Below are positions 46,501 through 58,500 of a stretch of 64,000 nt of DNA, in pieces. The stretch comes from Actinernus sp. WN-2022 (Eukaryota > Cnidaria > Anthozoa > Actiniaria > Actinernidae): assembly GCA_030867875.1 (NCBI GenBank), contig JAOWCC010000577.1, positions 157,100,344-157,164,343 on the forward strand. Direction: 5' to 3'. Position numbers and translations under genes: made by a program. Numbering within the stretch: position 1 is the stretch's first letter; every line of letters starts with the position of its first letter. The notes under the pieces were generated by a model. It was not told the origin of the DNA, made no database searches, and saw nothing but the letters and a program-made list of their open reading frames with translations.

Positions 46501-49500
46501 TATGAGCCTTGAATTTTCCTAAAAAGAAACATGTCTTGATCAACAATGAATAACACACATGTACATTGTAAACTGTTCAAAATTTCCTCATACTGGCTAT
46601 CAAATACCAATGCCATGAATGTAATAATTACCAGAAAATAACCCATCTATCCGTGCCAAAATTCATCAATACAAAAAAATAACATATGGTTCAAACTGCA
46701 TTGAAAAACACCGGTATACAATCATGTATCAGCTCTATTGACTAAATTGATGTGAAAACAGTTTGTACATGTACCTGCCGAAGGAGAATCTCTCACATTA
46801 AAAAATAACACTTATTCTGTTTCCCGTAATCAGTTTAAAATGGTGACAGAACTAAAATGCTTTCAATAGGAATTATTACTAACAGTGCCTATAAAATGAA
46901 ATTTTCGTTGTTGAAATTAATATCTTGTTTAGAAATCCTTTCGAAATGTGGTACAATGGTGTTTTCTGTTTGTCAATATCACCTCTCGTTCCAGAGATAT
47001 TCAGGTTTTTTGAATGTGCAAATTAGTTAATATAATAATAATAAATATGTCAGACTTATAGAGCACCTATAGATACAAAATTGCTCTTTAGCGCTTTACA
47101 ATGTAAATTCAATCTAAATCTAGTCTTAATCTAAATACTATAAAAACTTTACATGCATAATTATATGATAATTACAAATAAACTGGGTAATTAAAAAAGC
47201 ATGAATATAATTATACATAAGTCATGTACTAAACGAAAGACAAAATAAATGTGTCTTTAGCTTTGATTGACTTAAAGTGCCTATAACCCCAAAAAAGTTA
47301 CGCTTTCAGATCAAACTTAGAAGTATTCTATGCAACTTCCCGAAAAAATTAATGGTTTTAAAGCATTTCTCTTTTTTTTACGGCTTTTCAAAGATGAGAG
47401 CCGTGAACTTTTACCGTCAGCTTAGCGACTTGGTGGGGTCTGGGACTAGGTACGTCATAGTAGGGAGCCATGTCACGTGATAAAGGCTTCTCTCGTGTAC
47501 TTTTGGTTCGTTCTTTCTTATTTGTGTCGTAAGTTCTGTAATTTTCTGCTGGACTTTTTGACAAAATGTCTTCGTCAGGCTCCGAATCTGAAGACAGTTG
47601 TTCATCGGACAATTCCGAGCTAAATTTTATCAACTATGAGCTTGAAGCAGAAGAATCTGCCGGCGCGGATGAGCCACTCGCCGATGAAGAATGGGTTACA
47701 AGAGTACAGATGGAGACCTCCAGAATCGGTTCAGTGGAAGGCCTCGAAGCAAGGAAAAGCTGGTGAGTTAAACTGTCCAAAATTAAAATAAGTTATCGCT
47801 TCCCGTGGCCGTGGTCTCCCAAAAAAAAACGGCATTGCAGCAATGCAGGATGCCAAAAGAATCCAGTGATCCTTCCATCGCAACAATCATATATAGAGAT
47901 TATTACATGTTAAGAGCTTGATATCGTTTTTATTCACGAGGTTTTCGTATCGTGTCTCGAACGAGCGAGTCCGCGAGCATTAATAATGCTCAATAATGAC
48001 CAAGGTATGAATTGAAATCAATGAACACAGTTCCATGTTTAGTCTGACCAGGAAAGTGGAAGGTTTATCAGAGTATTTTGATCTATCGTGCATGTTAATT
48101 AAAAATAGTAGCTCTCGTAAGCAACCACACTGGGAATCAGGAAAAGGTGCTCATAACTAGTCAGAACTGGAATCAGGAGTAGTTGCTCGCTTATGAGAGC
48201 TTGCACACACCACACCCATGGGGATACATATATAATGCGACTGATATCACAGTATACAATACTGTACTACTCTACTGTAACAGCATGAATGTCAGATATA
48301 ATAAGAATATTGTTGCAAAATGCTAGTGCATATTTATATTTAGTTGACTCATTGCACAGTCTGGGATCATGTCTCTGGAGTAGTTACTTACAAGAGTTTA
48401 AAAACAAAGAAAAATTCCAAAGGTGGTGGTACGCGCGGTGGTCACTTAATTATGAGAGTGGCTGGTTACTACAGAGCACAAGAGTGGTCTCTGAGGGGAG
48501 CTGGTCACCTACAACTACACGGGCAGTTTCACAAAGGGCTTCAACTGTATCAAACAATTGGTACTAACATATAAACTTCTTTATTTACAGATTTCTACGA
48601 GTTGTATCATACAGAGAGTACATCCAGTTAGTCTACGGTTATCTGGGCAACAATAGAATTCCTCTACTAGCATGTGCATATGACACAATCAGGACAAAAT
48701 TCAATGCTGGGAAAGAAACCTTCACTGGATTTGAAGAAGATGAAGATGAAAGTACTTCATAACTTATATAAACTTTAAGGAGAACAACAATGAACAGTCA
48801 AACTTTCAGTGCCATTGGCCACTTTTGATATAGGCTTCACTGGTCACATACAAATGATTCAATACACATACAAGGCTCTGGGGAATAATGTGCAGTGATT
48901 AATGAAATAACAATAATGAATTTAATTATGCCCCAGAACCTTTGTGTGTGAGAAGTCAAGCATATATCGAATGTGGGCTATTAACCTACATGTATGTCCA
49001 TATACATGTATGTCCATATGTCCATTCAGGCAACCTGTGAACAGGAATCACTACCCTGACAAGTGAAACTACTAGCCCTGGGCTATTGGAAAGCACTTGC
49101 ATCGCACCCTGTGTTCCTTTCTATAATTTTACACAAATTTTGAAAATAGGATTATAATATTAAAATTTAAATGTTTGAGTAGTAAATTGGAAAACAGTAA
49201 AATTAGATGTCTGGGCCGGACACACTCATTATCAGAGATTCTCATATGAACTGACAAACCTCGTGCACGTGTGGGATGGTAAAAATCAAAGCAAATATTC
49301 AAAAATGACTAATAAATTGTGTAAATATACATTATTCAAGTAAAATAATGAACATACTTTCAATCCAGCATTGAAGGAGGGGGTTGAACTGTTTTAACCC
49401 ACCAATCGAACACTGACTCCATACATGCATAGTACTGTGACATAGCCCCTTTAAGCCTCAAATTCAATTGCCCTATTTAATTATGGTGTCACATGATAGA

Positions 49501-52500
49501 CACAGCTGCCATCTTAGGGGGTCAAAACACTCGTCTTTAACAACAGACATACAAAATAAAGCTGTTCTGCCATAGATTGCCTTCCTTCAAATCGGCTAAT
49601 TTTCCCAATAAAATAAGAATGGCGGCTTTCATCTATTTGTTTTGATGTCATGCCAATGAAATAGGGCAATCTATTTCACTGAGCTGGTCACAGGAGTGAT
49701 TAGCCTATGGAAGTTGACAGTATAATATATTGCTACCTAGATTGTCCATTGATAAAATATCAAATCACTGAGATAGCTGGTAGACATTTCTGGTTCACTC
49801 TGTACTTATAAGGGGACGAGGGTTGTTCTTTGGACAATCAACAACACCTTTATGCTCTTTAATAGGTTTACACAATACTTTATTATTTTAATGAGGAGGA
49901 CATACTTAGCTACAAGCTAGTTTACAGAGTTCCACAAATAAATTCAAAAAAAGAAACAATATATAATTTAGAGATTAAGAATTTAATTAATTTTAATTTA
50001 ATAGGTTTCTTGCACACTGAGCAATGGGGTTTTGCCTTGGTTTTTGTGGGCCTTACAGCAGGTGGAACTGGAATTTCTGGCCTCACAGCAGGTGGAACTG
50101 GAACTTCTGGCACTAAAATAGAAAAATAACAATTATTATTAAGTTAGTTATGGGTATATATATATATTGGTTTATGGTAAATAAAGCACTGGTTTCGTTT
50201 TAAATACAAACTTACAGTGTAATATTATACGTTTCCAGCTGGTATTTTAATATTTTGTTTAGTCTCGAAAGACTAAACAAGCAGTATACCTTTATATAAC
50301 ATGTCCAACAGTTTGATACATGTAGGTGTATATGCACTGCTTGAGCAAGAGCTACATGTAGGTGTTATTGGAGGACAAACACAGAAGGTGTGATTAGCAC
50401 AGACTCGATTTTGTTTGAATATTTTCAGAATTTGAATAGTTTCTTTTGTGCAAAAAAATATTTTATACAAAACAATTTGAATTACCTGGAGCTGAAGGAG
50501 GAACATCTATAACAGTCATCCTTCGTTGTCTCTTCTGGGTTGCTTCTGCCCTTGGCTGCTTGTTAAGCATGGTGTCCTGTCCATAGGTGTCATCTAAAGA
50601 AAGTTGTCTGATTTATTCACTGTTATTTCTCTCATACTAAAAACATGCACTCTCTTAGTCTAATACACTTGTGGTGAAAACAATGTTCAGTACGTACCGT
50701 GGAACCCGGTCATAATGAAGTTTTCTTCGTTTCCCTAGGAACTTCTTTATACATGCAGGTTCCACTGTATTGCTAGCCTCCTATAGTAGCCGTTTTGTAG
50801 CGCTTCCATTTCACTCCATTCCGGGGAATGGAGTGAACGGAAGCGCTACACAACGGCTGCTATAGGACTAGGAGGCTACTGTATAAATCTGTATTGCCAT
50901 GCAAACTAAATACAAAAGCACTTACCAAAATCGGAGAATGGCTTAAATCGGTTTCGATGGCATGGACTGATGGAATAGGAACAACTCCATATTCAACCGA
51001 CTTCAGTCTTGGCGTAGAGTCAAGGACTAAAGAAAATCTTATAAAGTCTTCCGGCTTGGAGTGAACCAAGCAAACGTTCTTCGTCGGTTCCCACTTCGCT
51101 CGCTTTGTTCGCACGAACCTCAACCACTGGCGTCTTCTCTTCTTTGCTTCTGGCCGATCATCGCTTAAAAACGGGACCTTGTGTTAGAGCTATCCTTTTT
51201 GAGTCTGGCTCATTCCTACAGCCCCCAAATACACATCTGTTTGGCATTTCAAATCGAGTTATTCGCTCGGTTCGCCCTGTTTTTACTGTCTTTGTTGTTG
51301 GTTGTTCGCTTTCTCTCACTACTATGACGTTGCTTTCCGGTTTCGTTCCCAGTCTACTTCCAGACTCCAGCTGACGGCCATTTGGGACAGGGTGCCCAAA
51401 TCGGGTTGTTTTACAATGTTTGACCCCAGAAATAAGGTCGAACTCTTACTTTTTTCCTTTTTTTCTCTTCGAATTATTGATAAGAAGGATGTAAAGAATT
51501 TATTAAAAATACTTCAAATTTGGGGTTATAGGCACTTTAAATGTAGGTATACTGGTGCTAGATCTAACTTCTTTTGGCAAACCATTCCATAATGAAGGGG
51601 CTACAACAGGAAAAGCCCTATCTCCATTTTAAGTGGCTCATTGATACTCGTAACCGATTAACAGATGACGATCTAAGGCATCTTGTAGGTTGATAATGTT
51701 CATTGATCTCAGTCAAATAAGCAGGTGCTAATCCATTTAAGGCTTTAAAAGTCAATAATAAAAGAATCTTAAAAATAATGCGTTGTTCAATAGGCAACCA
51801 GTAGTTGATTTATGACATCTCAGTTGTTCACAGAAGGAAGCCAATTGATAAAATGAAGAATACAGTATCTTTGTAAATAGTGTGTAAAAACAATTGACAC
51901 ATCATTACATGTAAAACATGATGTTGCCATGGAAATGCTCTTGGCCCCAGACTCCTTGAATGAGAAAACAAAATTCCCTGATTTATCTTTTGACAAACAC
52001 AATTTTACTGTTGTGGATCTGTTAGAAGTTTTATAACAATATAGGCATTGTATGTAAGTGGCTTAAAGAAAATATTTCTTGTATAACAGGGACAGATATA
52101 GCAATTTTATTTTCAAGGTCAAAGGAGCCTGGAGCCAAGAGTGTTTCCATGGCAACGTCATGGTTTACACAATGTGTCAAGAAGTTCTTATTACTATACA
52201 TGTGCAAAGTCTCAATTGTTTTGACACACTATTTACAGAGATATTCTTCATTTTGTTGATTGGCTTCCTTCTGGGCACAAATCAACTGATTTACATGTAT
52301 GCTGTCCCCATGCATTTAATAGTTAATAATAATAACTATTGTTCTGCTGCCTTTGTGAAACAATTTCATTCACGAGCTGCAAATGGTTACACCTTCACGT
52401 TTTCTTGGATAAGGGTGTTAAATCGTAGGCCCATCAGTGGATATGAAGAGCCACCTCGTGGAAATGCCACTGATTAATCCGTTATTATTATTATGTGCTT

Positions 52501-55500
52501 ACTTGAAGAGCCAAACCTTCATAGGTGCCTTTAGCCTGATTTTCAGACGGTCGAGGTCGTCAGCTCACTTCCTCCCACCTCCCCGTCTGATGGACTTTGG
52601 CAGAAACCGTGTTCCTGATGTCATTTAATTTCGACCAATCAGAGCAAAGGTTTTATTTTTAGAGAACTGAGGTATGCGTGGCATGTCCAGTGGAGCCTGC
52701 ATGAAGGACAACCCAAATGGCTGACGATACAAACAGACTTGATAGGGCTTTGGAGAAAGCATGCGAAACTTTCGGCATTTCTGAATTATTTCCCGAACAG
52801 CGAAAGGCAATATTACCCCTCGTTTCCCGGAAGGACCTTGGCCATCACAGCTGCATCTATAGGCGACGACCAGGTAGAGAATCGAGAGAGGAGAAATTAT
52901 GTAGCCTTCTAGTACAGCTCGCCAGAATCATGCACTTTCCTGCACTGCAGAATTCTTATGTTTTACAGCTTCAAACTTATGTCGATTTCTCAGAACTAAC
53001 CCTAACCATATCCTGTTTGAGCTGCTATGGTTTCTTGGGCAGCAGGAACTTATTAAATAGGATTTTTCGTACAGTATTTCAAGCGCATGGTCACAACACT
53101 GATCTAACTACCGGATATGTTGTACTTTACAATAAATATTTGTCAAAATCAAGACTGTTCAAAATTCTGATAACATAAATATTTAGGCAAATGTAATCCA
53201 ACTTTTACCATGACATAAATTATTCACTATGTGTTCACTCTTGTAAAAATTTCATGCCATTCCATGAAAGATTTAGTCTTCTTAAGGCGAAAAAGCTAAG
53301 ATATTTCAGCTTTTAGACAGCAAAATTTTCAAAATAAAGTGTGTTAAAAAATTTGCAAACATAAATAATTGCCCAAATGTCGTGATCATGAAACTATTAC
53401 CATGACATACTCAGTATGTGTATTCACTGCTGAAAAAAATAATTACATTTCATGAAATATTTGGTCTTCTAAATGCCAACATTCTAGGAGACATTACATT
53501 TTAATACGGCATTCGAGGAAGATTAATGATTTTCCAAAGCCTGTAGCTAGTAGATTCATAAACATCGCGATATCGATAGTGCTTCCTATCAGATTTTCCC
53601 GGTACACGTCTGAGGACAACATGTTTCTCCACGTTCTGTTTCTATAAGTTTGAAGCTGTAGAACATATTCTGCAGTGCATGAAAGAGCCGTGATTCTGAC
53701 GATCTGTAGAAGTTGTAGAAGACTACATAATTTCTCCTCTCTCAATTCTCGACCTGGTCATCGCCTTATAGATGCAGCTGTGGTAGCAAAGGTCCTTCCG
53801 GGAAACAAAGTATAATAATGCCTTTGTCTGTTCGGGAAATAATTCAGAAATGTCGAAAGTTTCGCTCGCTTTCTCCGTTTGTATTGTCAGCCATTTGGCT
53901 TCACCTTCATGCAGGCTGCACTAGACATTCCATGCATACACGTACCTCAGTTCTCTAAAAATGAAACCTTCGCTCTGATTGGTCGAAATGAAACAATGAC
54001 CAGAACACGGTTTCTGTCAAAGTCCATCAGACGGGGAGGTGGGAGGAAGTGAGCAGACGACCTTGACCGTCTGAAAATCAGGCTAAGGTGACTTTCGCTT
54101 GATTCGCCTCGCCATTAGCCTGATTTTCAGACAGTTATAAAGTTGGTTCTCTTTCTTCCAAAGATTATTAAGATAGAGGTTTTGAGCTTTCTAAAATGGC
54201 CATCTAGTGATAACATGTACAATTCTTTCTTGAATTGCAGAACTTTGACTGGATGGAATTCCAAATGCTTGTGAAATTGTTCAGTTCATTTTGTTCCACA
54301 GCAAAAAAAACTTTTTTAGATCAGATGTCTCTTTCATGTTAAGCTGAAATATTATGCAAATTAAATGTATTACCTATTGTCGTCTGGTTGATCCATGGTT
54401 CAAGGTTTTTAGCTCTCTCTGCTTTATATCTTGGTGAACAGTTATTGAGAAAATACATCTCATTAAGCAAGTGAGTATTTTATATTTGAAATTAATTATT
54501 GAGCTTTCGAATGAATTAATATTTCTACTTCACAAGCTTAAAATATTACCAGATTGAAGTGACACAAAGATCGCCGTACACAAGTGGCAACAACGTAATA
54601 TATTTCACATGCAAATTAACGTTGCAACAGTTTGAACGTTTCAATGGTCCAGTGTAATTTCCCCTATTTCAAACAGCGTTTCTGCTGGTTTTTGTGACGT
54701 TTGAGATGTTTTATTGAGAAAGAAAAGTACTTCATAAACATCCAAATCTTATTAGTGCCTATAGCGAAATGGGAGAGAAAAAGCAGGTAATTTACAGCTA
54801 CATGTAAACTAGAATTCAGAGTCAGATCAAAAGTTTTCAAGTTTGTTGGACCAATCAAATTGCTGAATGGAAGATGTTATTCGACCAATCAGATTGATGG
54901 AACAAACACACATACATACAGACAGACACATGAAATTTAATAGTATAGATTTAATTCAAACATCTACCATACAGTACAGCCGTAAAATAATGCACGCGCA
55001 AGAAGTGGCGCAAGCAACTTCTTGCGACGCAAGAACACGCAAGCTGCCGCAAGAAGGCCTAAACCAACTTTTTGCGCTTTAGACGCAAGAACTACTGAAC
55101 CGCAAGAAGTTCAGGCTGAAGCGCAATAACTAAATATTTTGAGCTTATCCGCAAGAAGATGAAACGCAAGAAGTTGAAGTCTTAACGCAAGAACTGGTCG
55201 CTTCTTTGAGCTCGGGAAGACGCGGATGTTTTCGTACGCTAAGATTTATGTAACTTCTAACTTCAGATATCGACGTTCGCCTTTTATTTCCCTCTTGAAT
55301 CTAAAGGTTTTCTAGAGTACGATAATCGAAAAGCAAATATATGTATCTCAAGCACTCGGCTGTTTTAGCAGGCAAGTAGAATAAATATTGATACACTCAA
55401 GGGAAGGGAAAAATTGTTTGAGATACCGCGAGTTCCAGGATATTCATTTACTGATAGTATTAAAGACTGCAAATCACGATGAGCGGCAAAAATCTGGCGC

Positions 55501-58500
55501 GGCGGGAATGTACGTCTCACGCTATCGTGTAGCAATGAAACGGCGGTATTAAACTAAGCTTTTGAAGCTATCAGTCTTCAAATCCATAATGAATGTTCCT
55601 TGATGGTCTTGACTATCGAATGGCTACCAAAACGTTATAATGAATGGCTCACCATTGACCAAATTAATAATTATCGAAGGGTCACCAAAAGAAAGTTTGC
55701 GTGGGATTGCGTTACTAAACACCGTCCTATCGTTAGTTCGGTGTTTTTATTTCATCTGATAAACTTTAGCTTTTGTAGATTAATAGATCCGTCAATCATT
55801 CAGTTATTGCATATGTTTTCAATTCAAGAAGCCCACTTTTCGGTGATACAACGATTCTCCGAGTTCACGTGCACTTTCAGCCGTGGAGACTGATTGTCTG
55901 GTTTTTGACACAAGATCAAGAGTACCGCGAACTTTGAGGAAAGTGTGATTTTATTTCGTTGTAGTTGAAAATGCAACACAAGCTTCTCAGCTTTACTGGA
56001 AAATGATTAATTCTACCAAATAAATATTCTGGAGTTTATTTTTTTATCTAATGTGGCTCCGTTTTCAAAGTCCGAGTCTTGAATGTGTGACATTTTCCGC
56101 GAACTGATTTGAATAATCAATGAGCTCCGCATCCGCAGTGTTTGTTTTGCTTTGAGATCGCACTAAAATGTCTTCCTACCAAACCAAATGTTTTGAAAGT
56201 TTCATTTTACTTACGGATCTGAATAGTTTCCACCTGATGTGAAAACTGGCTTGAGTCTATTCTGTCAAATCGATACACTGGTGAATAAGCTTTTTGGATA
56301 TTTTAATTTGTTGTCTGATTAATACACGGTAATTTGCAAAATTTGCATGAGATCGTACCGAATCTTCTGGAGTTTTGATTTCAGTTTCTTTGTGAAGAGT
56401 TAATAAAATATTCAAGTCTGCGGGTGTCGAAGTACGCGATGCTTAATCTCTCTATTAGCTCCTTCCCGCGAACGGCAGAAATGAAAACATGACCACAATT
56501 TTCGCGCGTTTGCTGCTTGACATTTTCAGTTTTTACGTAAGGTCGAGTAGATCCGCGTTTGTTGTGAACGTTGGAATTCTTTTCCACTTTTCTTATATAT
56601 TTATTTCGTATTTTGACGGCGGGCTGACGTTTCCCGTTTGCCGTAGAACGCGGTGCTTAATCTCTCAAAAAGTTAAAGATATTAGTAAACTTTCATGGTT
56701 CTCAAAGGTTCTCATATGCCACGTCTTGCGTGTTCTTCAGCATTCTTGCGGGTCTTCTTAAAGTATACCTTCTTGCATCTTCCCCGCATCTTCTTGCGGG
56801 TTGATCTTCTTGCGGAATGAACTTCTTGCGGGTTGATCTTCTTGCGGAAAGAACTTCTTGCGGGTCTTAAGTTCTTGCGTTAGTTCAGTAATTTCAAGCG
56901 CATGCGGCACGCAAGAACCTGTTGGCTTGCGGACGCAAAAAGAAGTTCTTGCGCGTGCATTATTTTACGGCTGTACTGTACATTGTAATCCTTGCAATGT
57001 ACATTGTACGGCATCAACAAAACCTGGATTGGATCAGATCGAATCACAGAATGGATCAGATCACATTATTTTATAGATTTATAGATTCAATTTTATTTTC
57101 CCCTCCACAAATATCACAACCCGTTTCATTCACACATCTTATTTTACTTTTTGCTTTGACAGCTCCAGTGTATATATACATGTAAGTACAAAAATTAATG
57201 TTAAAGTTATCTTTTACCTTTGACAGTCATTTCCCCTGGCATTTCCCTTAATTTGTGGTGTGTCAGTACATGTAGCACATTTTAATGAGAAATAGAACAA
57301 CATTTTCTGTGTTTATAAAGAGTTACAGAAAAACTTACAATTAAGTGGAAGTTTGGGAGAATAAGAAATGGCTGTGGGAACACGAGCCCAGGGCACAAGT
57401 GTTTCTATAACTCAGACTAAAGAAGCATGAAAAAGGATTTCTATTTCTTACATGCATGTACATGTACATGTACATGAAAAGAAGATTCATCATACAAGTC
57501 ATGCATTTGACATGTACATTCAAATGTTGTCACTTTTGACCTTGTACCTTATCATATGAGTGCTTCCTTTTGCCTGGTGTGACTGATGTCCTACTGTGCT
57601 CTTTGTGCTGTAATATTGCTGGGGTGATAAGGGTTGTTGGCTGAAAGATAAAGTTAATAAAACCTCAATATAACGTACTGTGACTTTAATCTTGAACTTG
57701 CAAATTTACATGACTGTGCTATTACTGTACATGTGCAGACCATACATACAAACGTTAATAAAGTGTACATTGGATATACTATTAACCTATAGATATTATA
57801 TTTCAGCCAATCAGAGCTCAGCATAAAATACATTTCTATGAAATACGGGCCAGTATTTCATCAGTTCTTCTATGAAATACAGGGCGGTGTTTCATGGCTA
57901 AATGAATTGAAGCCAATCAAAATGCAAGAAATTATGTGCTATAATTTCTTTTTCAGCCAATCAAAATCTAGAAATTTGAATACATAATTAGCGCCCTTGA
58001 GATGCAGCCAGCACTCATGGCCATTGACTTAAAAAAAAAACATTTCTTTGAAGATTTTTCATAATGAATTCAATTCTGCCCCCTCTTTCTGGTGACAAAA
58101 TAGATTTAACCATTTCTTATATATAGAAAATTATGGCTATTTCATGGTTTTCATATGGAATATGGGCAAACACTTTACTCAACATTTTTATCATTTTGGT
58201 ATACAACTCGCCTAATGACTGGTTGTATACAAATAATATAAATACAATGTATAAAGTTGCCCATATTCCTCCACCATACAGAAAAAGATGGCGGCTTGTA
58301 TAGTAAACCATGAAATATCCAGTAAATATTTGTCTATTCAGTATGTCATGTAGATTCATTTATGCCTACCTCCAGAGCACTTCCTTGCCTATCAGAAAAC
58401 ACTTTCCCTTTGCTCCAGTCCTTGTCTGACAGGCCGTTTCCATCCTTTGTAGAATCACCTTGCACAGTCATTGGAACAACTGTTGACAGTGGTGGTGTTT

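Larger units (their letters stand above)
47276..51536. mobile_element. Kolobok-like TTAA transposon, 4.26 kb, carrying a THAP gene and a P2X7-C-like gene
   Basis: AGTGCCTATAACCCCAAA begins the element at 47276 and its exact inverse ends it at 51536. TTAA stands outside both ends. Removing the element and one TTAA joins two halves of an older repeat, which strongly supports a clean insertion. The plus strand at the left carries a two-exon P2X7-C-like fragment. The minus strand at the right carries a THAP-domain gene. TTAA target and THAP domains are typical of Kolobok elements. No DDE catalytic core is recognised, so the copy is probably degenerate or non-autonomous. It sits in the PMS1 intron between the exons at 57548 and 46518. 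Confidence 0.8.

Noticed and set aside
50486..50593. Extra PMS1 linker exon
   Set aside because: It has good splice sites on the same strand, but its open frame needs phase 1 whereas the neighbouring PMS1 exons are phase 0. It also lies inside the TTAA element, so it belongs with the THAP gene.
52717..53178. Working RecQ helicase gene
   Set aside because: Only the N-terminal run is helicase-like. After SRKD the frame reads non-helicase sequence, and the copy sits in a foldback.
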